A DNA stretch of 43,151 bases from JBKPCD01 sp046727175 (GTDB lineage: Bacteria > Acidobacteriota > Vicinamibacteria > Vicinamibacterales > 2-12-FULL-66-21), in NCBI GenBank assembly GCA_046727175.1, contig JBKPCD010000019.1, positions 1-43,151 of the forward strand, written 5' to 3'. The notes beneath the pieces were generated by a model. The model made no database searches. It saw only the letters and a list, made by a program, of their open reading frames with translations, and was not told the origin of the DNA. Both the position numbers and the translations under genes were made by a program. Position 1 is the stretch's first letter, and each line of letters starts with the position of its first letter. Below are positions 1-6,652 of the stretch, one piece after another.

Positions 1-228
1 GTACTTGAAGCGGATCCGGCCGGACTTGATGAAGCTGAGCGCCGTGTACTCGATCTCGAAGCTGTTCTGGCGGGGCTCGAGGGTCACGCCCGAGTCGATG
101 CGCACCGGGGTGAGATCCACTCGGCACGCTTCAATCCGCACCGGCGGAGGCTCGAGGTTTGTCGGAAGCGACGTCGGATCGATCTTGACCACGCCGTCCT
201 GCGTTGGGAACCAGAGCGTACCATCGCC
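1..228 (-). pseudogene. Continuation of the propeller sensor in a shifted frame (last blade plus start of Y_Y_Y domain)
   Basis: Read on the minus strand in a frame different from 84-1040, this stretch encodes 'GDGTLWFPTQDGVVKIDP', then 'PPPVRIEA', then 'NSFEIEYTALSFIKSGRIRFKY'. These are the last propeller blade and the beginning of the Y_Y_Y domain that normally follows it. From family memory, the 'LWFPT..G' blade usually lies several hundred residues from the start, but here it comes after only about 270. So blades are probably missing as well as the frame. The fragment runs off the window edge. Confidence 0.7.
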
Positions 229-1040
229 GTGACGAGAAGAAGGTTGTTGTGTTCGTCGCGGCAGACGAGCGTAGCCTCCGGGATCAATCCAAGCGCCGTG
301 CCGGAGTCCGCGAGACACTCGCTCGGAAGCCGCTGCGTCGCGAGCTTGCCGTTCTGTCCTCGGGCGGCGGTCGTCTTTCCGATGATCCACATGGCGCCGC
401 GCCGATCTTCGGCGACCCGCGTGATCGGCAGGTCCACGTCATCCCGAACTGGCTGTGTCAGGACGGATCCGCGCAAGAACAGCGCGAGCGTGTCGTTGTC
501 GAAGCTCCAGAAACCGCCCCCGACACCCTGGTGGACGAATTCGAGGCTCAGCTCCATGTTGTTCGGGAATCCTTGCGCGCGCACGTTCGTGAAGCGGTCA
601 CCGGTCCACTGAATGACTTGGTTCTCCAGGAGGACCCAGAGATGACCCGCCTCGTCGCCGGCGATGCCCCGCACCAGTTCGTGGCCCGACCACTCATCGG
701 TCGAAAAGGTCGTGAAGGAGCCGTCGCGATAGCGAGTCACGCCGGCGCTCTCGGTTCCGATCCACAACGTGCCGTCGCGATCTTCGTAGATCGCCGTAAA
801 CCGGTTGCTCTTGATGCCCGGCGTGTTGGACTTCGTGAAGCTCGTGAATCGCACGCCGTCGAATCGCACGAGACCATCAGGCGTCGCGAGCCACAGATAC
901 CCGTCGTGCGACTGGAGCATTGAGTTGATCGAGTTGTGCGGCAGACCGTTGTCGGTGGTCCAGGAATCGAAGTGGTATTGCGCGAGCGCCGGGGCGGCAG
1001 CGCCGAGGAACGCAAGGAAGCAGATGGGGACCCGATGCAT
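84..1040 (-). pseudogene. Two-component-type beta-propeller sensor (Reg_prop), N-terminal part, frameshifted
   Basis: The start at 1040 gives a clear signal peptide (MHRVPICFLAFLG...ALAQ) followed by the usual opening 'W.TDNGLPHNSI' and repeated Reg_prop blades such as 'DGYLWLATPDGLVRF' and 'DGTLWIGTESAGVTRY'. This is the periplasmic ligand-sensing propeller of hybrid histidine kinases and related sensors. About 270 residues are normal. Near 225-232 the frame breaks, and the last 49 residues of this ORF are arginine/serine-rich out-of-frame sequence. The correct sequence resumes in another frame (see 1-228). The longer ORF start at 1463 is rejected because that extension is antisense to a DsrE-like gene. 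The gene continues off the left edge, so any kinase or DNA-binding output domain is not visible. Confidence 0.75.
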
Positions 1041-1203
1041 GGAACGTGGAAGGTGGTCGGGGCCGATTCTAACGTCGATGAGCCGCGGATAACAGGAGAA
1101 AGGGAGAAGAGGGAGTGAACCATGACAGAAGGCGGAACGAACACGTACGTCCACTACATTCGCAGGACAGGTTGACAGGGCGATCTGGAGGCCCTCATGT
1201 CCG

Positions 1204-1491
1204 TTGCTCACACCAAGTTCTCCGACCGCCACCGCCGGCATCGAGTCGCTGCTGGATCGCATCACCGCGCTCGAGCAGCGGATTGCCGAGCTGGAGGCAT
1301 CCAGGCCCGACGATCGCATCTCTCTCGTTGTGTTTTCCGGCGACCTCGATCGGATTCTCGCCGCATTCGTCATCGCGACCGGCGCGGCCGCGATGGGCCA
1401 GCAGGTTGACATGTACTTCACGTTCTGGGGCCTGACGGCATTGAAGACGCGCACGGAGCTCACAGGGAAGACCCTGATCCCTGATCGCTAA
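1204..1491 (+). pseudogene. DsrE/DsrF-like (DsrE2) family protein, C-terminally truncated
   Basis: A short coiled-coil head ('IESLLDRITALEQRIAELE') is followed by 'DDRISLVVFSGDLDRILAAF' and 'GAAAMGQQVDMYFTFWGLTALK'. This is the N-terminal half of the DsrE2 (peroxiredoxin-like, COG2210-type) family, cytosolic or membrane-linked proteins tied to sulfur-carrier chemistry. Family members are around 160 residues; this one stops after 95, exactly where a heptamer repeat array (1472-1520) begins. The rest of the fold is absent in all frames. The start is TTG 1204. A better ribosome-binding site (GGAG 1187-1190) with an ATG at 1197 is in the wrong frame, which suggests a second lesion near the N-terminus. 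Confidence 0.6.
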
Positions 1492-1520
1492 TCACTCGTC
1501 ATGAATCCCTGACCGCTCGA
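1472..1520 (+). repeat. Heptamer array A
   Basis: Seven consecutive units in a strict 7-nt register: CCCTGAT (1472), CCCTGAT (1479), CGCTAAT, CACTCGT, CATGAAT, CCCTGAC (1507), CGCTCGA. It coincides with the truncated end of the DsrE-like gene and supplies that ORF's last codons and stop. Confidence 0.75.
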
Positions 1521-1623
1521 GTCCACGCTGACGTCCTCGCTGCGCTCGTGAGCGCAGGATTCACGCGCGGCGGGGCCTCCGACCTTGTCCCCGCAGATCT
1601 CGGTTCGTCTCTGGTCGCCTCGC

Positions 1624-1725
1624 TCATTCGGTCCGCACAGCGATGATGGGATCTCCACGCGTCGCACGGCGTGCGGGCAGTCCAAGTCCGAGAGTCTGTC
1701 GAACTTCGTCCTTGTACTTCGCCAC
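1624..1725 (-). CDS. Possible 33-residue ORF or gene remnant
   Basis: A GTG at 1725 lies 4 nt after a perfect AGGAGG (1735-1730), just downstream of the SDR stop codon. It reads VAKYKDEVRQTLGLGL... to ...GDPIIAVRTE and then stops. I do not recognise it. It could be a tiny downstream cistron or the head of a lost gene. The rest of the 1521-1739 spacer shows nothing convincing. Confidence 0.25.
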   Translation of the reverse strand: MAKYKDEVRQTLGLGLPARRATRGDPIIAVRTE

Positions 1726-1739
1726 TGGGCCTCCTGAGC

Positions 1740-2504
1740 TTACCGGGCAGTCCAGCCGCCATCGACGATGAACATCTGCCCGTCGACGTACGTCGACAGG
1801 GGCGAGAGCAGGAACACGATGGTGGGTGCCAGTTCGTCAGGACCGTCGATCCTGCCCAGAGGAGTGTTCTCGAGGATCCAGCGCTCGTACCCCTCGTTCG
1901 CGTCGAGATGGGGTTGGAGCATCGGGGTTCGAACATAACCGGGCACGACGATGTTCACCCGGATCCCCTTGGGGGCGAGTTCGACCGCGAGAGCGCGTGT
2001 TACAGATGTCACGGCGCCCTTCGTCGCGCTATAGGCTGAGCAGCCCGGGAATCCGACAGTCGCTGTTGTCGATCCAATGAACACGATCGAAGAGCCCTCG
2101 GCCAGGTACGGAACGGCGCGCTTGGTCATCATGATCGGCGCAAGTACGTTCGTCTTCCAGTGGAGATCGAAGCACTCGATTGACGTCTCCTCCAGCGGCT
2201 GCGGATCGAACAGGCTCGCAGTATGCACAATTCCGTGTAGCGAGCCGAACTCTTCCACCGCCCGGTCGACGAGGCCCGCGGCTGCTTCGCAATCCTCGAG
2301 GTCGACGATCGCTGCAACGGCGCGGCCCCCCACCGTTGACACCTTCGCTACCTGGTCGTTCAGGCGACCTTCATCTCGGCCGACGAGCAGCACGGCAGCG
2401 CCCGCCGATCCCAGGGCACGCGCGGTCGCAGCTCCAATGCCGGAGCTTGCTCCGGTCACGATCACCGATTTGCCCGCAAGACCCCATTCGAGAGTCGCTT
2501 CCAC
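1740..2504 (-). CDS. Short-chain dehydrogenase/reductase (SDR), classical type
   Basis: This 254-residue cytosolic NAD(P)-dependent oxidoreductase has the cofactor-binding TGASSGIG motif at residues 17-24, Asn119 in 'KTNVLAP', and the catalytic Ser145, Tyr158 and Lys162 ('YSATK'). The 'NNAG' motif is replaced by 'VHTA' (residues 93-96), an uncommon but tolerated variant. The C-terminal 'VDGQMFIVDGGW' is the standard end of classical SDRs. The GTG start at 2504 has GGAG 6 nt upstream. The substrate cannot be inferred; FabG-like or sugar/alcohol dehydrogenase roles are equally possible. It stands alone apart from the tiny possible ORF behind it. Confidence 0.9.
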   Translation of the reverse strand: MEATLEWGLAGKSVIVTGASSGIGAATARALGSAGAAVLLVGRDEGRLNDQVAKVSTVGGRAVAAIVDLEDCEAAAGLVDRAVEEFGSLHGIVHTASLFDPQPLEETSIECFDLHWKTNVLAPIMMTKRAVPYLAEGSSIVFIGSTTATVGFPGCSAYSATKGAVTSVTRALAVELAPKGIRVNIVVPGYVRTPMLQPHLDANEGYERWILENTPLGRIDGPDELAPTIVFLLSPLSTYVDGQMFIVDGGWTAR

Positions 2505-2799
2505 GTTCGCTCCATGAGGTTAAGGATCACAATGAGCGTATCGCGGCCGGTCCTACGATGTTCGCAGCATAACGCCAAACCGCCCGCACCCCGGGAATCC
2601 GCCAAGAGCGATTGAGTACTGGATACTGTCAGAATACGAATTTCGGTGTCGGCAATTAGTTTAGGCCGACCTGCATAACGCGAGGCGAGCACGCGGCGTA
2701 ACAGACAAGGAGGCCTGCAGCCGGCTGGCGTACTGGTCGAAGTTCACTTGACAGTCCAGTAAAGCCTGTGCCACTGTTCTGCTCAGAGGCTTCACTTGA
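2505..2799. other. Divergent spacer between SDR and PadR genes
   Basis: No gene seen. It holds the upstream region of both divergent genes. The right half carries the duplicated element described at 2743-2808. The remainder shows no repeats or hairpins that I can support. Confidence 0.5.
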
Positions 2800-2808
2800 A
2801 TGTCCAGT
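2743..2808 (+). promoter_or_regulatory. Duplicated operator-like element over the padR start
   Basis: TTCACTTGACAGTCCAGT (2743-2760) recurs as TTCACTTGAATGTCCAGT (2791-2808), 16 of 18 identical and 48 nt apart. The second copy contains the PadR ATG (2800). The first copy includes TTGACA (2748-2753), a possible -35 box, and lies in an inverted repeat TACTGG (2731-2736)/CCAGTA (2756-2761). PadR proteins commonly bind their own promoters, so autoregulation is the natural reading (inference). Confidence 0.55.
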
Positions 2809-3147
2809 GCACGGAAAGAACGTGTTGAGCTGTTACAGGGTACCCTCGATCTCATCGTGCTGCGCGCGCTCCACACCATGGGACCGCAGCACGCCTACGG
2901 CCTGGCCGCGCGCCTGGAGCAGGTCGCCGAGCATCCGCTGATGCTGAACCAGGGCACGTTGTATCCGGCACTCGTCAGGCTCGAGCAGAAAGGCTGGATC
3001 AAGGGCAGCTGGCAGACGACGGAGAACAATCGCGAGGCGAAGTATTACGCGATCACGAAATCGGGGACCCGCGCGCTCGGCGAGCAGGCCGAGCGCTGGC
3101 GGCGCCTCGCCGGCCTCGTCGACAAGCTCCTCCTCAACGAAAGCTAG
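2800..3147 (+). CDS. PadR family transcriptional regulator
   Basis: This 115-residue protein is a typical short acidobacterial PadR. 'LLQGTLDLIVLRALHTMGPQHAYGLAARLEQ' is the winged-helix N-terminus and 'LNQGTLYPALVRLEQKGWIKGSW' the recognition helix and wing, followed by 'REAKYYAITKSGTRAL' and a C-terminal dimerisation helix. It acts in the cytoplasm as a repressor. In Acidobacteriota such genes usually sit next to ADOP permeases; here the nearest permease is 3.5 kb downstream, so a link is only suggestive. No clear Shine-Dalgarno precedes the ATG; instead the operator-like repeat covers the start. Confidence 0.92.
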   Translation: MSSARKERVELLQGTLDLIVLRALHTMGPQHAYGLAARLEQVAEHPLMLNQGTLYPALVRLEQKGWIKGSWQTTENNREAKYYAITKSGTRALGEQAERWRRLAGLVDKLLLNES

Positions 3148-3301
3148 CCATCCGGTCTACATTCGGCGCGCATCGTGAAGACACCGACACGCGGATCCGA
3201 CCGGCTGATCGGCATCGCTTGGATCTTCTGCTAGAGTCACGCTACGCCGCGCGACGGAAGAGCCTCGCGATCGCACCACCCTGACACTCTGGAGGTGACT
3301 T

Positions 3302-4033
3302 GTGGAGGTTCCTTGGTGGATGACGTTCACAATCTTCGTCGTAGCGTCGACTGCCGTCTCGCCACTCGACGGCGACGAGGGAAGGGGCGCTTCGAACGTC
3401 GCCGGAACGTGCGGGGATCCCAAGGTCGTGAAAGAGGCAACGCCGGCCGAGGTGCACGCCTTCTTCGCCTCGAAGAAGATGACGGTTCTGACGTTCGCCG
3501 GGTACTCCGGCGCAGAGTACGAGGACAAAGCCGCGATGCTGAAGCGCGCGACGGAGATTCTCGCGCAGTTCGATCCGAAGAAGACGATCGTGAACATCGG
3601 TGCCACGCCGGAAGGCATGGGTGCCGTGTACGAGGTCGCGAAGCAGAAGGGATTCGTCACGACGGGTGTCGTGTCGAGCCAGGCGAAGGACGCCAATGTG
3701 AAACTCTCGCCCTGCGTCGACTACGCGTTCTACGTAAAGGACGCGACGTGGGGTGGATTCATGGAAGGCACACAGCAGCTCTCGCCGACATCCACGGCGA
3801 TGGTGGAGAACAGCGACGTCATGGTTGGCATCGGCGGCGGTGAAGTGACGCGAGATGAGCTGATTGCTGCCAAGCGATTGGGGAAAGACGTCCGGTTCTA
3901 CCCGGCCGATATGAACCACAAGCTGGCGCGCGACAAAGCACTCAAACGTGGCCAGCCCGCGCCGACGGACTTTCAGGGCGCCGCGGGCGTCGCCTTCGCG
4001 CATACAGCGAGTTCGAAGGGGCCGTTGGAGTAG
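3302..4033 (+). CDS. Exported SLOG-like Rossmann-fold protein of unknown function
   Basis: The GTG at 3302 follows GGAGG (3291-3295) by 6 nt. The N-terminus (WWMTFTIFVVASTAVS) looks like a signal peptide or anchor. The body has a glycine-rich turn 'TFAGYSG' (64-70), 'NIGATPEGMGAVYEVAKQKGF' (98-118), and 'DVMVGIGGGEVTRDELIAAKR' (172-192), then 'VRFYPADMNHKLA'. The 'GIGGGEVTRDE' segment resembles the nucleotide-binding loop of the SLOG/LOG superfamily. SLOG proteins are normally cytosolic, so an export signal is odd. I recognise the fold only tentatively; the ligand is unknown. It stands alone, downstream of padR by 154 nt. Confidence 0.7.
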   Translation: MEVPWWMTFTIFVVASTAVSPLDGDEGRGASNVAGTCGDPKVVKEATPAEVHAFFASKKMTVLTFAGYSGAEYEDKAAMLKRATEILAQFDPKKTIVNIGATPEGMGAVYEVAKQKGFVTTGVVSSQAKDANVKLSPCVDYAFYVKDATWGGFMEGTQQLSPTSTAMVENSDVMVGIGGGEVTRDELIAAKRLGKDVRFYPADMNHKLARDKALKRGQPAPTDFQGAAGVAFAHTASSKGPLE

Positions 4034-4046
4034 CAGCTGCAGCCGC

Positions 4047-4778
4047 TCACTGGCCCCGCATCGCGTTTCGAGGCGGATGCCTGCGCAATCGATGTCGCAC
4101 CAGCACGCCAATCGCCGCCAGGCCATCTCGCCATCCGACCTTCTTGCCCGCTGTGCGTGATCGCGGCGAGAACGTCACCGGCCTCTCGACGATCCGGTGG
4201 CCCGACAGGAGCAGCGTCGCGGTGATGTCCGGCTCGATGTCGAAGCGATTTGCCGTCAGGGGGAGCTGGCGCGCGACGTCGATGCGCATCACCTTGTAAC
4301 AGGTCTCCATGTCGGTGAGCGACGATCCGAACAGGACGTTCGTCACGATCGTGAGAACGCGATTCGCGGTACGGGTCATCGTCGGCACGTGCGTCGATCG
4401 ACCGAGGAATCGCGAGCCGTACACGACCTGCACTTCCCCCTTCAGAATCGGCTCGACGAGGTCGGCGAGGTCGGCGGGATCGAGCTCGAGGTCGGCGTCC
4501 TGAATGGCGATGATGCTGCCCTGCGCGCGCGCGATTCCCGTGCGAACGGCGTGGCCTTTCCCGCGGTTGTGATCGGCGTGCACGATGGTCAGCAGCGGGC
4601 TGATGCCGCGAAGCCCCTCGAGCGCTTCCCGCGTCCTGTCGCGAGAGCCGTCGTTGATCGCAATGATCTCGCGCGGAATCGGAAGATCAATCGTGAGAAG
4701 CCGACGGATGACCCGGCCAATCGTGTCCGCTTCGTTGTAGACGGGGACGATGATCGACAGGAGCTCGGGTGCTCGCAT
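4047..4778 (-). CDS. Family 2 glycosyltransferase, dolichyl/polyprenyl-phosphate mannose synthase-like
   Basis: A 243-residue cytosolic GT-A enzyme. 'SIIVPVYNEADTIGRVI' begins the nucleotide-sugar fold, 'INDGSRDRT' is the UDP/GDP contact, 'HNRGKGHAVRTGIARA' is typical of DPM1-like enzymes, and 'IQDADLELDP' is the DxD metal site. 'DMETCYKVMR' and 'FDIEPDI' are the conserved C-terminal blocks. It has no membrane segment. Its start overlaps the stop of the upstream membrane protein by one base (TGATG), so the two are translationally coupled. The likely pair activity is transfer of a sugar to polyprenyl phosphate, which the membrane partner then uses. Confidence 0.92.
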   Translation of the reverse strand: MRAPELLSIIVPVYNEADTIGRVIRRLLTIDLPIPREIIAINDGSRDRTREALEGLRGISPLLTIVHADHNRGKGHAVRTGIARAQGSIIAIQDADLELDPADLADLVEPILKGEVQVVYGSRFLGRSTHVPTMTRTANRVLTIVTNVLFGSSLTDMETCYKVMRIDVARQLPLTANRFDIEPDITATLLLSGHRIVERPVTFSPRSRTAGKKVGWRDGLAAIGVLVRHRLRRHPPRNAMRGQ

Positions 4779-6448
4779 CAGCGTGGCGGACAGCTCGAAG
4801 CGCCGCGCCGACGCGCCACGACAGCGTTGCCGAATCGGGCCAGCACGTCGAGCTCTTCACGAACGTCTCTCGGGACGGCGCCAAGGTCGGCAATCGCGAA
4901 GGGAAGTGAGGTCCCGGTGATCCAGCGGGCGACCGCATCGCGAAAGACCAGCCCCGGCGGCGAGGTTCCCGGGGGTCGAACCGACGGATTACCGAGAACT
5001 GCAAGGTGCAGCCAGTAGGATGTCGCATCCTGCGGGACGAGATATTCGACGCACGCCGGTTGGACGTGCGTCCGCGCCCACGCGCCCGCACGAAAGAGAT
5101 CCTCGGTGATTGCCGGAGGCCTGGGCCGGATCGAAGAGAGCTCGCGCGTAACATCTGCCGCCAGCGCGAGCATCAGGACCAAGGCGACCGACTGCGCCAA
5201 GAGAACGTCCTTTGTAGGCGCCGGCTTCAGCCGGCGCAAACTCCGCCTGAAGGCGGACACTACAGGTCCTGAGCCCTGTGCCGGCCACAACGGTACCCAG
5301 CGGCTCATCGCTGCCAGCGCGAGCGCGCCGCATGCGGCGAGCGGATAAAGTGCGAGATGGGCCATCTTGATCGCGAGGTACGGCGTGTCGGCGCCTCCCG
5401 CCCTTGCCGCTACGAACAGGCCGACCGTCTGAACCGCGATGGCGCCGAGAACGAGCACGGTAATTCGGTACGCTCGGTCACGGATCGCAAGCCACAGTCC
5501 TGCGACAGAGAGCACGAGGAATACCCATCCGATTCGCGCGACGGACGGACGAAACACGGCGCCGCCCGTCGTGACGATTTCCGTTGCCTGGACCCGTCCG
5601 ATCGTGTGCAAGACGGCAACCGCCGCGATTGGCCCAAGCGCCAGCGCCGCGTGTCGGATTCGTGTGGCTCGCGGAAGCTCTTTGCGGGCGAGTATGACAA
5701 TCATTAGCACGAGCACGGGCGGGCCGGTCCAGATCGGCCAGGTCAGGAATGCGCCCGTTCCCGTTATTGCAAACAGGACGGCCGCCCGGCCCGCCGGATG
5801 TTCATCCCAGAGCACCAGCGCCCACCACATCGCGACGGCAAACGCTTCCGACGCGACCTGGGCCAGAAACGAAAAATGCGTGAACGATCCGATGAAAAAG
5901 TCGTAAGGGAGGAACAGCAGGAGTACGCTGCAGATACTCGGCAGCGCTCGCGGTCCGTCCCTGGGCAGGATTCGACGAACGATCAGGAACAATACGGCCG
6001 CCTTCAATGCAACCAATGCTGCAAGGACGGACTGAATGGTGTGCAGCCCGTCGGTCCCGGTCCAGGCGCCAGCCATCGCGGCAAGCAGATGAACGCCAGG
6101 TGTGTAGTTGACCATGTTCCCGATCTGCGTGAACGCGCCCGGATCGGACGGCAGACGCCAGTGCTGTTCGATATAGCCGACGAGTTGCAGGTGATGCGTC
6201 AAGTCGCTTTCGCCGCCGAGCGGCAGGAGATCGGGCCACGCGCGCCACGACAGCCACGCGAGGATGGTGACGACGACGCCGAGGACCGCGCCGAGGCTGC
6301 CGCGCTCTGGCGTCGAGCGTCGCAGCACGAATGTCGTTGACGCGCCGAGCACGATCGACACGACCAGTATTGGTCGCGCGGGGATCGTCTCAACGGATCT
6401 GGAGAGCACGTACGAGACGACGATGGCCGAAACGACCGACGTGAGCAT
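4778..6448 (-). CDS. Polytopic membrane protein, GT-C glycosyltransferase-like
   Basis: About 556 residues with some ten hydrophobic helices. An early extracytoplasmic loop carries 'GGESDLTHHLQLVGYIEQHW', an acidic-histidine motif of the kind seen in the first loop of GT-C enzymes, then 'NYTPGVHLLAA'. The C-terminus is soluble ('HVQPACVEYLVPQDATSYWLHL'). It overlaps and precedes the DPM1-like gene, so it is probably the membrane transferase using that lipid-linked sugar. I chose ATG 6448; the ORF is open to 6874, but that extension is Pro/Ala/Arg-rich and runs into the divergent permease gene. A palindromic repeat is inserted in frame at 5213-5264. Confidence 0.75.
   Translation of the reverse strand: MLTSVVSAIVVSYVLSRSVETIPARPILVVSIVLGASTTFVLRRSTPERGSLGAVLGVVVTILAWLSWRAWPDLLPLGGESDLTHHLQLVGYIEQHWRLPSDPGAFTQIGNMVNYTPGVHLLAAMAGAWTGTDGLHTIQSVLAALVALKAAVLFLIVRRILPRDGPRALPSICSVLLLFLPYDFFIGSFTHFSFLAQVASEAFAVAMWWALVLWDEHPAGRAAVLFAITGTGAFLTWPIWTGPPVLVLMIVILARKELPRATRIRHAALALGPIAAVAVLHTIGRVQATEIVTTGGAVFRPSVARIGWVFLVLSVAGLWLAIRDRAYRITVLVLGAIAVQTVGLFVAARAGGADTPYLAIKMAHLALYPLAACGALALAAMSRWVPLWPAQGSGPVVSAFRRSLRRLKPAPTKDVLLAQSVALVLMLALAADVTRELSSIRPRPPAITEDLFRAGAWARTHVQPACVEYLVPQDATSYWLHLAVLGNPSVRPPGTSPPGLVFRDAVARWITGTSLPFAIADLGAVPRDVREELDVLARFGNAVVARRRGASSCPPR
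5213..5264. repeat. Palindromic REP-like element inside a coding region
   Basis: Bounded by TGTA and TACA, it contains two perfect stems: GCGCCGGC-TTCA-GCCGGCGC, and CCGCCT-GA-AGGCGG. On the minus strand it is read in frame by the GT-C-like gene as 'VVSAFRRSLRRLKPAPTK', in a loop between membrane helices. I recall such 'LKPAPT' inserts as recurrent in Vicinamibacteria proteins, which fits a dispersed element. Confidence 0.8.
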
Positions 6449-6652
6449 GCCGGCCGCTGCGAGCTCGGCGACAGTGAGATCGGGCTGCGGAGCCGATGCC
6501 GGGGGTCGGGGACCGGTGGCCGGCCTCGGACCGGGGGCCGCGGAACCGGACCTGGAGGCGTGGTCGCCAGTTGCGTTCGAGAACCTGGTTGGCTGCCTGC
6601 TCGAGGTGCTGTCGGATTGTTCGGAAAGGCGCGAGTGCAAGGAGACATCATA

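Noticed and set aside
204..923. 239-residue plus-strand ORF
   Set aside because: Antisense to the propeller gene, whose blades are clearly recognisable.
3242..4126. 294-residue minus-strand ORF
   Set aside because: Shadow of the SLOG-like gene; Cys/Arg/His-rich with no recognisable pattern.
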